Source: Nocardia elegans NBRC 108235
GTDB lineage: Bacteria > Actinomycetota > Actinomycetes > Mycobacteriales > Mycobacteriaceae
Direction: 5' to 3'
Length of the DNA: 64,000 bases
NCBI RefSeq assembly: GCF_001612845.1
Contig: NZ_BDBF01000034.1
Coordinates: forward strand, 28,469-92,468
In this document: positions 33,806 to 44,311 of the stretch, piece after piece
Numbering within the stretch: the first letter of the stretch is position 1
How the letters are laid out: each line of letters begins with the position of its first letter
Notes under the pieces: generated by a model
What the model was told of the DNA's origin: nothing
Database searches by the model: none
What the model saw: the letters and a program-made list of their open reading frames with translations, nothing else
Made by a program: the position numbers and the translations under genes

Positions 33806-35317
33806 CTACCGCGACCTGCCCGGGCCGGAGCCGGTATCCGCGGTTTCCCCTCGCGGTTCGGTCGTCGCGGCGCTGTGCGAATCACCGGCGCGGCTCGCGT
33901 CGGCGGCCTCGGCCGCCGTGCCGGAACGGTGTGCCTCCGCACTCGCGGACTCGGCATCCCCGGACTCGGCACGGTCGGCGCCGGCCGCGGCGAATTCCTC
34001 CTGGCCCTCGGAATCCTTGCGGGGCATCATGATTCGTACCTCGGTGCCGCGGCCGGGTGCGGTCTGAACCTCGACGGTGCCGCCGCGGCGTTCGATCCGG
34101 GCGTGAATGGATTTCGCCAGGCCCTGCCGGTCCGCCGGTACCGAGGCGGGATCGAAACCGGTGCCGCGATCGCGCACGAAGATGCTGACCTGATGCGGTT
34201 CCACCTCGGCGAAGACGTCGATGGTCGGCACACCGGCATGTTTGGCGGCGTTGACCAGCGCCTCCCGGGTGGCGCCGAGCAGGGCGGTGAAATGTTCCTT
34301 CGGCAGGCCGAACCCGGTATCGCCGACATCCATCGAGACGTCGCCGACGGTCACCGGAGTCACCTGCACCCCGTACTGGTCCTCCACCTCACCGGCGATC
34401 GTGCGCAGTGCGGCGGCCAGGCTCGACTGCGCGGGCATGGAATCCTCGAACAACCACTTCCGCAGTTCCCGCTCCTGGCTGCGGGCCAGCCGGGCGACCT
34501 CCTGCGGATCGTCGGCCTGCCGCTGGATGAGCGCCAGGGTCTGCAGCACCGAATCGTGCAGATGTGAGGCGATCTCCTCGCGTTCCTCGTTGCGGATGCG
34601 GGCCGAGCGTTCGGCATTGAGGGCGCGCATCATGCGCAACCACAGCGGCACCGTCAGCAGACCGACGCCGATCAGCGTGACCGCGACCGCGATCAGTGCC
34701 GAACCCAGCGAACTCAGGTTGATGCGGGCCAGCACCACCACGCCCAGCCCGACCACGATCAGCGTCGCCCCGGCCAGGATGCGCGTCCAGGTGAGCACGG
34801 TCGGCCGGGCGGGCAGGCCGAGAATGGAACGCGGCCCCTCGGCATCGAATTCGCGCCACACCAGCGCCGCACCGACGGCGACCACGATGATCGGCGCGAC
34901 CACCCGCGCCGCGGTCCCGTTGAACAGCCACGCCATCGATACCGACAGCGCCAGCCCGAGCAGCACCAGCCCGACGGCCTGCCGCCGCTCGGACGCCGTG
35001 GGCGGCGGCCCGTCCGCACCCGAGGACGTGAAGATCCACAGCAGCCCGTAGGCCACGATCCCCGCCCCCATCAAGGCCGACAGCAGGACGAACGCCATCC
35101 GCACCTTGAAGACGTCGACACCCAGATGGTCGGCGATACCGCCCGCGACCCCGCCGACGACCCGGCCACCGGATCGCCGCAGCAGCCGCGGCTGTTCGAA
35201 CACCGGATCGGCGCCCCGGCCGTCCGGCCCGAGACCGTCCACACCGGCGCGAGGTTCGAATCCCACGCGACCGTCGAACCCCGAACGCGCGTCGAATGCG
35301 GGCATGGAGGGGTACAT
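33806..35317 (-). CDS. Sensor histidine kinase with N-terminal PspC domain, LiaS-like
   Basis: The 503-residue protein begins with an extension, then a PspC domain at about residues 45-100 (RRSGGRVVGGVAGGIADHLGVD), four further membrane helices to about residue 230, a HisKA_3 module with the phospho-His in SHLHDSVLQT near residue 253, and an HATPase domain (EALVNAAKHAG, GRGTEVRIMMP). The last 75 residues are Ala/Glu/Ser-rich. It should phosphorylate the LuxR-type regulator encoded directly after it. PspC domains occur in envelope-stress sensing and the same domain is at the front of the large toast-rack protein at 38030-39886. Confidence 0.9.
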   Translation of the reverse strand: MYPSMPAFDARSGFDGRVGFEPRAGVDGLGPDGRGADPVFEQPRLLRRSGGRVVGGVAGGIADHLGVDVFKVRMAFVLLSALMGAGIVAYGLLWIFTSSGADGPPPTASERRQAVGLVLLGLALSVSMAWLFNGTAARVVAPIIVVAVGAALVWREFDAEGPRSILGLPARPTVLTWTRILAGATLIVVGLGVVVLARINLSSLGSALIAVAVTLIGVGLLTVPLWLRMMRALNAERSARIRNEEREEIASHLHDSVLQTLALIQRQADDPQEVARLARSQERELRKWLFEDSMPAQSSLAAALRTIAGEVEDQYGVQVTPVTVGDVSMDVGDTGFGLPKEHFTALLGATREALVNAAKHAGVPTIDVFAEVEPHQVSIFVRDRGTGFDPASVPADRQGLAKSIHARIERRGGTVEVQTAPGRGTEVRIMMPRKDSEGQEEFAAAGADRAESGDAESASAEAHRSGTAAEAADASRAGDSHSAATTEPRGETADTGSGPGRSR

Positions 35318-35402
35318 GCCTTCGATACTGGCACGTCACCCCGACAACCGACCATCGGGAAATACCCGGATTCCCGATCTCGGGGTCGCCGACGGCACCG
35401 TG

Positions 35403-35771
35403 TTATCCGAGGCGGCGAGCACGCACCAGCGAGAGGCTGCCCAGAACCACGCCACCCAGCCCGAGTACCACCGCCGCGATCGCGCCGGCCAGCCCGTTGC
35501 CGGTACCGAAACCACCGGCGGCATCGGCCCCGTGGATGGCGCCGACGACCGCGGCGACCGCTCCCAGCGCCAGCGCCGTGACAGCCCGGGACCGGCGGGT
35601 GCCGACGCGGTGGCCGCGGGCCGAGACCGCCGGCCCACCGGCGATCACGCTGATCAAGCCCAGGACGGCCGCGATGGTGGGAACGGTCCGGCCGACGCCG
35701 ACTTCGTACCCGGCGGCCACGACGGAGAGGCGAGTGGTCGAGAGCGCGGCGAACACATCGAGTGCGGGCAT
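35403..35771 (-). CDS. DUF6223-like small membrane protein
   Basis: The 122-residue protein has three or four helices with repeated Gly/Ala patterns (TVPTIAAVLGLISVIAGG, ALALGAVAAVVGAIHG, GTGNGLAGAIAAVVLGLGGVVLG). The GTGNG...GAI...VLGL pattern matches what I know as DUF6223, an actinobacterial family of unknown function. The ATG at 35771 has AAAGGA upstream. It is divergent from a histidine kinase/response regulator pair and interrupts the neighbourhood of the PspC system. It may be controlled by that second pair. Confidence 0.6.
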   Translation of the reverse strand: MPALDVFAALSTTRLSVVAAGYEVGVGRTVPTIAAVLGLISVIAGGPAVSARGHRVGTRRSRAVTALALGAVAAVVGAIHGADAAGGFGTGNGLAGAIAAVVLGLGGVVLGSLSLVRARRLG

Positions 35772-35992
35772 CGCGAATCCTTTCGGTCGAGCGGCAGCCG
35801 GCTGCCGTGCGGGTCGCACGGACTCGGAATCGGCTGCGGACGCGACGATCGTCGCGCCGCGACCCGCTCGCGGGCATCGGCCCGGGATCGACGACGAATA
35901 CGCCGTTCGGCGTAGCCGACCGCGCACCGCGACGTACGAAGTCGCGCGCTCGGCACGACGTCCCAGGCCGCCTCGGCTCCTATGATCGCCAC

Positions 35993-37204
35993 ATGCCGGA
36001 CCGCGTCACACCGCTGCGCCTGCCGGGCTGGTCTCAGGATCTGCTGTTGGCGGCATTCATCACCGTGATGCAGGTCCAGGGCACCGTCGTCCGCAACAGC
36101 GGCCGGCCCGAGGAGGTGCTGCGCCCGCTCACGGATTTCGGATATCTCGGCTACCTCCTCTTGATCACCGTGGGCGCCGTCCTGGTCCTGCGGCGCCGAT
36201 ATCCGGTCGCGGTATTCGCCGTCACCGCGCTCACCAGTGCGATCTACTACGCCCTCGACTTCCCGGACGGACCCGGATGGCTGGCACTGTTCGTAGCGCT
36301 CTACACCCTCACCGCACACGGTGACGGGCGGCGCTCGCTGGTGGTGGCCGGAGTGGGGATCGCCGTCCTGACCGCGATCTGGCTCCCCGCCGCATCGGAC
36401 GTCCAACCGCCGGCCGCGATCGGCTGGGTCTATTTCCGGATAGGCGCCGCGGTGATGAGCGCTGCGCTCGGCGAGAGTGTCCGCTCGCGGAAAGTCATTG
36501 CGGCACAGGCGTTGGAGCGCGCCGAGCTGGCGGAACGAACTCGCGAGGAGGAGGCCCGCGCCCGGGTCGACGCGGAACGTCTCCGCATCGCCCGCGAAGT
36601 GCACGATACGGTCGCGCACGCCATCGCCGTCATCAACGTCCAATCCGGTGTCACCGCGCACGTGCTGGACAAACGGCCCGAACAAGCGCGCGAGACGCTG
36701 CAGATCATCGAGCGGACCAGTTCTCGGGCCTTGTCGGAAATGCGGGCGATCCTCGGGGTTCTCGGCGGCGACGGCCGCGCCCCACATCCGGGTCTCGGGC
36801 AGATCCGGGAGCTCGCCGCCGCGGCCCGCGACGCCGGGCTCGAGGTCGAATTCGACACGACCGCACCGCGTCCCGAAATACCCGGCGCGGTCGGCACCGC
36901 GATATACCGGATACTGCAGGAATCGATCACCAATGTGATTCGCCATGCCGGCGCGACGCGAGTCTCGGTCGAGGTGAACTACGGTGCCGACACGGTCGAC
37001 ATCAGGGTCACCGACGACGGGCGGCAGTCACCCGCCGCATCTTTCGCCACCGGTCCAGCGCGCACCGCCGGGCGCGGCATCCTCGGTATGCGTGAGCGAT
37101 GCCGGCTCCTGGGAGGTGATCTCGACGCGGGCCCGCTTCCGCACGGAGGATTCGCGGTCACGGCCCGGCTGCCCCTGGCCACGACGGAAACGGTGAACCT
37201 GTGA
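35993..37204 (+). CDS. Sensor histidine kinase (NarL-type, HisKA_3)
   Basis: The 403-residue protein has about five membrane helices in its first 170 residues, a HisKA_3 dimerisation region with the phospho-His in AREVHDTVAHA near residue 205, and an HATPase domain (ESITNVIRHAGA, GRGILGMRERC). There is no large extracellular loop. The ATG at 35993 begins MPDRVTPLRLPGW; the longer frame upstream is Arg-rich and runs through the divergent promoter. Its TGA overlaps the GTG of the response regulator gene (GTGA). Confidence 0.92.
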   Translation: MPDRVTPLRLPGWSQDLLLAAFITVMQVQGTVVRNSGRPEEVLRPLTDFGYLGYLLLITVGAVLVLRRRYPVAVFAVTALTSAIYYALDFPDGPGWLALFVALYTLTAHGDGRRSLVVAGVGIAVLTAIWLPAASDVQPPAAIGWVYFRIGAAVMSAALGESVRSRKVIAAQALERAELAERTREEEARARVDAERLRIAREVHDTVAHAIAVINVQSGVTAHVLDKRPEQARETLQIIERTSSRALSEMRAILGVLGGDGRAPHPGLGQIRELAAAARDAGLEVEFDTTAPRPEIPGAVGTAIYRILQESITNVIRHAGATRVSVEVNYGADTVDIRVTDDGRQSPAASFATGPARTAGRGILGMRERCRLLGGDLDAGPLPHGGFAVTARLPLATTETVNL

Positions 37205-37890
37205 GCAGTACGGCAGACTCGGACGGTGGCACCCCGATCCGGGTTCTGCTCGTCGACGACGAGCAGTTGGTGCGGTCGGGCTTTCGGCTCCTGCTCGATA
37301 TCGAGGACGACATCACGGTCGTCGGAGAGGCCGCCAACGGCGCCGAAGCCGTGCGGAAAGCTCGTGCGCTGCGTCCGGATGTCGTACTGATGGATATCCG
37401 CATGCCGACAATGGACGGCATTCAGGCCACCCGCGAGATCGCCGCGACGACCGGGCTGCAGGACGCCCGGATCCTCATCCTGACCACCTACGACACCGAT
37501 GCCTATGTCTTCGACGCACTGCAAGCCGGCGCCGGCGGTTTTCTGCTCAAAGATGCCGGTCCGGCCGAGCTGCTGCACGCTATCCGCGTGGTCGCCGCCG
37601 GTGAGGCTCTGCTCGCGCCCCGGATCACTCGCCGGCTCATAGCCCAGTTCACGGCTCGCCGCGCCGCCGACCGGGCCGCCGAACAGCGGCTCGCGGTACT
37701 GACCGACCGTGAGCGGGAGGTGCTGGCCCTGGTCGGCCAGGGCATGAGCAATGCCGAGATCGGCGCCGAACTGTTCCTCAGTCCGGCGACCGCCCGCACC
37801 CACGTCAGCCGGGCGATGGTCAAACTCGGCGCGCGCGACCGCGCGCAATTGGTCGTCATCGCCTATCGAACGGGCCTGGTGGCGCCGTAG
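37201..37890 (+). CDS. LuxR-type (NarL family) response regulator
   Basis: The 229-residue protein has a receiver domain with the acidic pair in VLLVDDEQ, the phospho-acceptor Asp in VVLMDIRMP near residue 61 and the Lys in FLLKDAG. The C-terminal helix-turn-helix is LTDREREVLALVGQGMSNAEIG. The GTG at 37201 overlaps the kinase stop. Target genes are unknown; the divergent DUF6223-like gene is the obvious candidate by context. Confidence 0.93.
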   Translation: MSSTADSDGGTPIRVLLVDDEQLVRSGFRLLLDIEDDITVVGEAANGAEAVRKARALRPDVVLMDIRMPTMDGIQATREIAATTGLQDARILILTTYDTDAYVFDALQAGAGGFLLKDAGPAELLHAIRVVAAGEALLAPRITRRLIAQFTARRAADRAAEQRLAVLTDREREVLALVGQGMSNAEIGAELFLSPATARTHVSRAMVKLGARDRAQLVVIAYRTGLVAP

Positions 37891-38029
37891 ATCGAAGTCG
37901 TCGGACCGTGCCCAGAGTCGCCGTCGTCTGTCGGCCCGAGTCGAGTCGATTCCGTCCGGATGTAGTTCAGGTTCGTTTTCAGGGTGAACCCCGATGCCAT
38001 TCGATGCTGCTCACGGCCACCATTGAGCT

Positions 38030-39886
38030 ATGACCACAGCGAGCGGCGGGACCGGCGGCACGAGCCGGACGGGATTCAGCGAACAGCTCCAGCACCTGTG
38101 GCGGACGCGTCCGACACGGCTGCCGGGACAGAGTCCGGTCGCCGGCGTGGCGTCCGGATTCGGCCGGCGCTACGGCGTGGACCCGGTACTGATCCGGGTC
38201 GCGTTCGTGGTGTCGACGATCTTCGGTGGTGCGGGCATCGTGTTGTACCTGGCGGCATGGTTGCTGCTGCCTCCGGCGGGTGATGCGGTCTCACCCGCGG
38301 AGGGCCTGATCAGCCGCGGACGCAGTTCGCAGTCGTCCACCAAGACCATCGTGCTGATCGTCGCTCTGGCGATCGCGGTCACCACGATGGGCCCGGTGGG
38401 TGTCGGACTCGGCGGCTCGGGGGTGATCAGTTTCGCGCTGATGGTGGCCGGCTGGTGGTTGCTGTACATGCGGCAGCCGGAACCGCCGATCGACGGCTCG
38501 TATCCGCTGACGGCCGAGGGTGGGATCGCGGCGATGGGGTATCCGGGGGCGAGCTTCCCGGGCGGGTCGCCGTGGAGCGGAAGTCAGTACGGACCGTTCA
38601 CCAAGCTGCCCGACCACTACGAACCGGACCCGAACGCCTTTGCCGGCGGCCAGGTTCCGACCGCGCCGGCACAATCCTCGAACGACGCCGTTTCGACGGT
38701 GGACAACGCTTCGACGGCAACCGAACCGATCGGCGCAGCGGCCGCCACTGCCCCACTGCGGGTCGATCCGGCCACCGGGACGCCGGAAAGTGAGCCTGGC
38801 GAAGCCGGCACCGCGTCGCCGGAAAGCACGTGTTCGGCATCCGAAGCGACCGAAAGTACTGCGACCGAAAGCCTTGCCGCAGAAGATGTTCCGACGGACG
38901 ATACATCCGGACGGCAGGCCGGTTCGGGCGCCGCGACCGATTCCGGTACCTCCGAAAACGCTGCCGCCGAGCCGGACTCGCCGGCCGACGAGGCCACCAC
39001 CGACGAGGCGCCGGCCGACGATCGCCCCACGGTCGCGCTGACCCGGCCACTCACCGTCGAATCCGAATCGGCGGCACCCTCCGACGAACGCCCGGCCGAG
39101 GACGAGTCCGGCCCCGACGATTCGCCCGGGTCCGGCGGGAGCACACCTCCTCGCCCGACGCCTCCTCCCGGCCCACGGCCGACCGGCAACCGTCCGATCC
39201 CGGACCCGGCGCATGTCGGCCCCACTCCGGCCGGCTGGGATCCGCTCGGCGTGGCGCCCATGGCCTGGGATCTGCCCAGTCCGACGCAGCAACGCCCGGT
39301 CGCGGTCGTCCCCGCACAGCGGCCGCGCTCCCGGCTCACGCCGGTGGTGATCGGTCTGGCCGTCCTGGCGGCAGCGGCGGCGGGCGCGGTGGCCGCGGCC
39401 GGGGCGGACTGGATGACACCCGCGCGGATCGGCGCGGTCGCCCTGGCGGTGGTCGGCCTGGGCCTGATCGTCGGCGCCTTCCTGCGACGCGGCTACGGCT
39501 TGATGGTGGTGCTGGCGCCGCTGGCGGGATTCGTCATCCTCGCCTCGATGGTGGGTCCCGTCGAATTCGACCGCGGAGCCATGGGCGACCACGTCTGGAC
39601 CCCGGCCACGACCGCCGATCTGGCCTCGGAATACCGGATCACCATGGGATCGGGCACGCTCGATCTGCGCCAAGTGCCCCTCACCGAGAATCGCACCGTG
39701 CACGTGAACGTCCAGATGGGCGACTTCCGGGTGCTGGTGCCGGACTCGATGCGGCTACACGCGACCTGCAACGCCAGCATGGGCGACGTGTCCTGCCCGC
39801 AGGGGCCCACCGGACCGGCCGACGGGCCGATTCTCACTCTCGACGTCGATGTCCACGCCGGAAACGCGGAGGTGAAACGTGGCTGA
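38030..39886 (+). CDS. PspC domain and toast-rack (LiaF-like) membrane protein
   Basis: The 618-residue protein starts with a PspC domain at about residues 35-85 (SPVAGVASGFGRRYGVDPVLIR), two more helices to about 150, a long disordered region at about 205-410 rich in Thr, Ser, Ala, Pro and Asp, then further helices at about 440-510. The C-terminal 110 residues (YRITMGSGTLDLRQ, VHVNVQMGDFRVLVP) resemble the LiaF/DUF2154-type beta repeats called toast-rack. This is the LiaF-like partner of the PspC kinase at 33806-35317. Such proteins hold the kinase inactive until envelope stress; that role is transferred from Firmicutes and not shown here. Confidence 0.8.
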   Translation: MTTASGGTGGTSRTGFSEQLQHLWRTRPTRLPGQSPVAGVASGFGRRYGVDPVLIRVAFVVSTIFGGAGIVLYLAAWLLLPPAGDAVSPAEGLISRGRSSQSSTKTIVLIVALAIAVTTMGPVGVGLGGSGVISFALMVAGWWLLYMRQPEPPIDGSYPLTAEGGIAAMGYPGASFPGGSPWSGSQYGPFTKLPDHYEPDPNAFAGGQVPTAPAQSSNDAVSTVDNASTATEPIGAAAATAPLRVDPATGTPESEPGEAGTASPESTCSASEATESTATESLAAEDVPTDDTSGRQAGSGAATDSGTSENAAAEPDSPADEATTDEAPADDRPTVALTRPLTVESESAAPSDERPAEDESGPDDSPGSGGSTPPRPTPPPGPRPTGNRPIPDPAHVGPTPAGWDPLGVAPMAWDLPSPTQQRPVAVVPAQRPRSRLTPVVIGLAVLAAAAAGAVAAAGADWMTPARIGAVALAVVGLGLIVGAFLRRGYGLMVVLAPLAGFVILASMVGPVEFDRGAMGDHVWTPATTADLASEYRITMGSGTLDLRQVPLTENRTVHVNVQMGDFRVLVPDSMRLHATCNASMGDVSCPQGPTGPADGPILTLDVDVHAGNAEVKRG

Positions 39887-40100
39887 CAACGAAACGGCCG
39901 ACACTCGGACCGAAACCGGTCGCGGACCGTCGTTCTCGCTGCTGCTGGCCGGGATACTCGCCCTGCTGGTCAGCGTCTGGGCCTTCATCGGCCCCACGTC
40001 CTGGCCCTTCCACAGTGCGGTGCCGGTGGGCTGGATCGTGGTGGGTGTGGCGGTGGTCGTGGGCGTCGCCCTGGTGATCTCGCCGCGAAGGAAGAAATAG
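39879..40100 (+). CDS. Small two-helix membrane protein
   Basis: The 73-residue protein has two membrane helices (about residues 20-40 and 48-68) and a basic tail, RRKK. Its GTG overlaps the last bases of the PspC/toast-rack gene, so it is translationally coupled and part of the same unit. No family is recognised beyond general similarity to small actinobacterial membrane proteins that follow PspC genes. It ends just before a 17-bp hairpin. Confidence 0.75.
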   Translation: MADNETADTRTETGRGPSFSLLLAGILALLVSVWAFIGPTSWPFHSAVPVGWIVVGVAVVVGVALVISPRRKK

Positions 40101-40125
40101 CCTCCGGAAAAGGCGCACAACAGAA

Positions 40126-40163
40126 AGAAGGGGCCTTCCAGCCGATGCTGGAAGGCCCCTTCT
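40126..40163. terminator. Strong bidirectional hairpin between the PspC unit and guaA
   Basis: The 17-base arms AGAAGGGGCCTTCCAGC (40126-40142) and GCTGGAAGGCCCCTTCT (40147-40163) are perfectly complementary around CGAT. The position between convergent genes fits a terminator for both. Confidence 0.88.
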
Positions 40164-40186
40164 CCGCTATCCGTACAGGCAGCCGC

Positions 40187-41770
<1,584 letters not shown>

Positions 41771-41980
41771 AGTTTAGTGAGCGCATCGGCGCACCTCGAG
41801 GGCGGGCGAGCCTGCGACTCGAGGCCGTGATCGCCCCCACTCCACCGGTTCGATGCCGGTCGTATCGGCCGGTGCCGGCCAGGCCGGCGAAACGGCCCAT
41901 CCGCCAACACATATCCATGCCCGCCTTCCTCCGCGGCGAACACGAAGGCGGAGCAGCGGCCCGCGGCGACGGCTATCCTC

Positions 41981-42784
41981 GTGCTCGTGCCATTCGCCCG
42001 TGCGATCGATGCCGAAATCCATTACGAGGATTCCGGTGGCCGTGGCCCGGTGGTACTGCTGGGGCACGAATTCTTCATGGATCGAACGATGTTCGCATCG
42101 CAAGCGGCCGCATTGGCACCGGAGTTCCGCATCGTCACCTGGGATGCGCGCGGACACGGCCGCACCCGCGACGAGGGGCTGCCCTTCACCTATTGGACGG
42201 CCGCCCGCGACGCACTGACCGTGCTGGATCAGCTCGGCGTCGAACGCGCGGTGGTCGGCGGCACCTCACAGGGCGGGTTCAGCGCCATGCGCACCGCCCT
42301 GCTCGCTCCCGAACGGGTGGAGGCGCTGATCTTGATCTCGACCGAGGCGCACAGCCCGACCCCGCAGGAACTCGCGACCTCGCGCCGCTTCCTGGACCAC
42401 TGGCGGGAGCCGAATATCCGGCACGCCCTCGCCGAGCACATGGCGCACTGGCTGATCGGAGACGACGCCTGGTACCGGGCGGTGTGGACCAAGCGGTGGC
42501 TGGCGCGCGATCCGCACGAGCTCGAGGCCGCGGCCGGATGTCTGCTGGCCCGCGACTCGATCCTGGATCGGCTGTGCGAAATCACCTGTCCCGCACTGGT
42601 CATCCACCCGACCCGGGCCGGCATCCCGCGCGCGCACGCGCTGGAGATGGCGCGGCGACTGGCCGGATCGCGATTCTGCGAAATCGAGGGCGCCCGTCAG
42701 GCGGTCAACATGACCCACCCCGAGCAGGTCAACGCCGCGATTCGCGACTTCTTGCGCGGAGAGGTGCTGACCCGGCTCAACTGA
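41981..42784 (+). CDS. Alpha/beta hydrolase with altered catalytic histidine position
   Basis: The 267-residue protein has the alpha/beta-hydrolase fold (HEFFMDRTMF, DARGHGRT) and an intact nucleophile elbow GGTSQGGFS near residue 92. At the place where relatives read GAGHAVN..THP the sequence is GARQAVNMTHP, so the usual catalytic His is Gln. The nearby His of MTHPEQ is conserved in this group but is not the normal catalytic residue. It may be inactive or use another residue. The start is a GTG at 41981 or 41987. It converges with guaB3 (gap of 21 bases). Confidence 0.8.
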   Translation: MLVPFARAIDAEIHYEDSGGRGPVVLLGHEFFMDRTMFASQAAALAPEFRIVTWDARGHGRTRDEGLPFTYWTAARDALTVLDQLGVERAVVGGTSQGGFSAMRTALLAPERVEALILISTEAHSPTPQELATSRRFLDHWREPNIRHALAEHMAHWLIGDDAWYRAVWTKRWLARDPHELEAAAGCLLARDSILDRLCEITCPALVIHPTRAGIPRAHALEMARRLAGSRFCEIEGARQAVNMTHPEQVNAAIRDFLRGEVLTRLN

Positions 42785-42805
42785 GCCGGGCCGCCGCGGA
42801 CGATC

Positions 42806-43975
42806 TCAGGCCCGCACGCTGAGACCGACCCGCTGGAATTCCTTCAGATCGCAGTATCCGGCCTTGGCCATCGAACGACGCAGGCCGCCAACGAGATTCA
42901 CCGACCCCCACGGATCGCTGGACGGTCCGTACAGCACCTTCTCCAGCGCGGGCTGCTCGTCCGGCTCGGCGAACTGCAGCAGCGCGCCGCGCGGGACCGA
43001 CGGATGCGCGGCCGCCGAGGGCCAGTACCAGCCGCGGCCGGGCGCCTCCTGGGCCAGCGCGAGCGGCACACCCAGCATCGCCGCGTCGGCACCACAGGCG
43101 ATGGCCTTGGCCAGCTGGCCGGAGGAGACGATGTCGCCGTCGGCGATCACGTGGACGTAGCGACCACCGGTCTCGTCGAGGTAGTCGCGGCGAGCCGCGG
43201 CGGCATCGGCGATCGCGGTCGCCATCGGGACGCCGATACCGAGCACCTCACCGGTGGTGGTGGCGCCGGGCATCGAGCCGTAACCGACGATCACGCCGGC
43301 GGCGCCGGTGCGCATCAGATGCAGGGCGGTGCGGTGATCGCTGACGCCACCGGCCACGACCGGCACGTCCAGTTCGGCGATGAAGGTCTTGAGGTTCAGC
43401 GGTTCCACCGACGAGCCGGAATCTTCGGCCGGCACCGCGCTCGCGCCACCGACGTGTTCGGCGGAGATGATGGTGCCGTGGACGACCAGCAGGTCGATCC
43501 CGGCCTGCACCAGACTCGGGGTCAGGGCGCGCGCGTTCTGGGGGCTCACCCGCACCGCGACCGTCACTCCGGCGGCGCGCACCTGCGCGACCGCGGCGGC
43601 CAGCAGGTCGGGCTGCATCGGCGCGGCGTGCAGTTCCTGCAGCAGTTCGACCGCGGCCTCGGGACCCTTGTGCTCGGCCACCTCGACCAGCTGCTCGATG
43701 CGTGCGCTCACATCGGCGTGCCGGGCCCACAGTCCCTCGCCGTTGATGACGCCCAGTCCGCCGAGGCGGCCCAGTTCGATCGCGAATTCCGGCGACACCA
43801 GCGCATCGGTCGGATGCGCGACCACGGGGATGTCGAATCGGTAGGCATCCAGCTGCCATGCCAGCGACACCTGCTTCGACGACCGGGTGCGCCGCGAGGG
43901 GACGATGTCGACATCGTCCAGCTCATAGGTACGCCGGGCGGTCCGACCCATCCCGATCTCGACCATGTCCCGCAC
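42806..43975 (-). CDS. guaB3: GuaB3 family IMP dehydrogenase-related protein
   Basis: The 389-residue TIM-barrel protein lacks the CBS pair found in IMPDH and belongs to the GuaB3 group (Rv3410c). It starts MVEIGMGRTARRTYELDDVDIVPS, typical of the group, and continues with ALVSPEFAIELGRLGGLGVINGEGL and VAGGVSDHRTALHLM. GuaB3 enzymes were long of unknown function; recent work on cyanobacterial GuaB3 indicates GMP reductase activity. The GTG at 43975 is preferred because AGGAGAG lies 6 bases upstream. It is downstream of guaB2 in the same direction. Confidence 0.88.
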   Translation of the reverse strand: MRDMVEIGMGRTARRTYELDDVDIVPSRRTRSSKQVSLAWQLDAYRFDIPVVAHPTDALVSPEFAIELGRLGGLGVINGEGLWARHADVSARIEQLVEVAEHKGPEAAVELLQELHAAPMQPDLLAAAVAQVRAAGVTVAVRVSPQNARALTPSLVQAGIDLLVVHGTIISAEHVGGASAVPAEDSGSSVEPLNLKTFIAELDVPVVAGGVSDHRTALHLMRTGAAGVIVGYGSMPGATTTGEVLGIGVPMATAIADAAAARRDYLDETGGRYVHVIADGDIVSSGQLAKAIACGADAAMLGVPLALAQEAPGRGWYWPSAAAHPSVPRGALLQFAEPDEQPALEKVLYGPSSDPWGSVNLVGGLRRSMAKAGYCDLKEFQRVGLSVRA

Positions 43976-44311
43976 TGATGTCTCTCCTTAGTGTGTTCTG
44001 CCACGCCGGTGTGTGCGACGAACTCGCGCGCCGGCGCCACGACGTCGCGGCGATCTCACGCCGACGCGCGTCCATCCTCCCAGCTCCCGGCGTACGCCAT
44101 ACGCCGGGGGCGGTCCGTGTCGGACCGCGGGCATCGGGACGGGCCGGGGCGCGGTCACGCATCGACACGACCGACCGGTATCCCAGGACCGCGTTGGGCC
44201 GACGCGTCGCGATGACATGCCTTGTCCCGGAGGCATTTCCGTCACCCGCGACACAGCGGCGAGCCAAACCATGTGCCATGGCGAGGACGTTCGTCGCCCT
44301 CGCCCCGGCTC
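43976..44311. other. Gap between guaB2 and guaB3
   Basis: These 336 bases separate the guaB2 stop from the guaB3 start. I see no gene or strong hairpin; the stretch may hold the guaB3 promoter. Confidence 0.5.
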
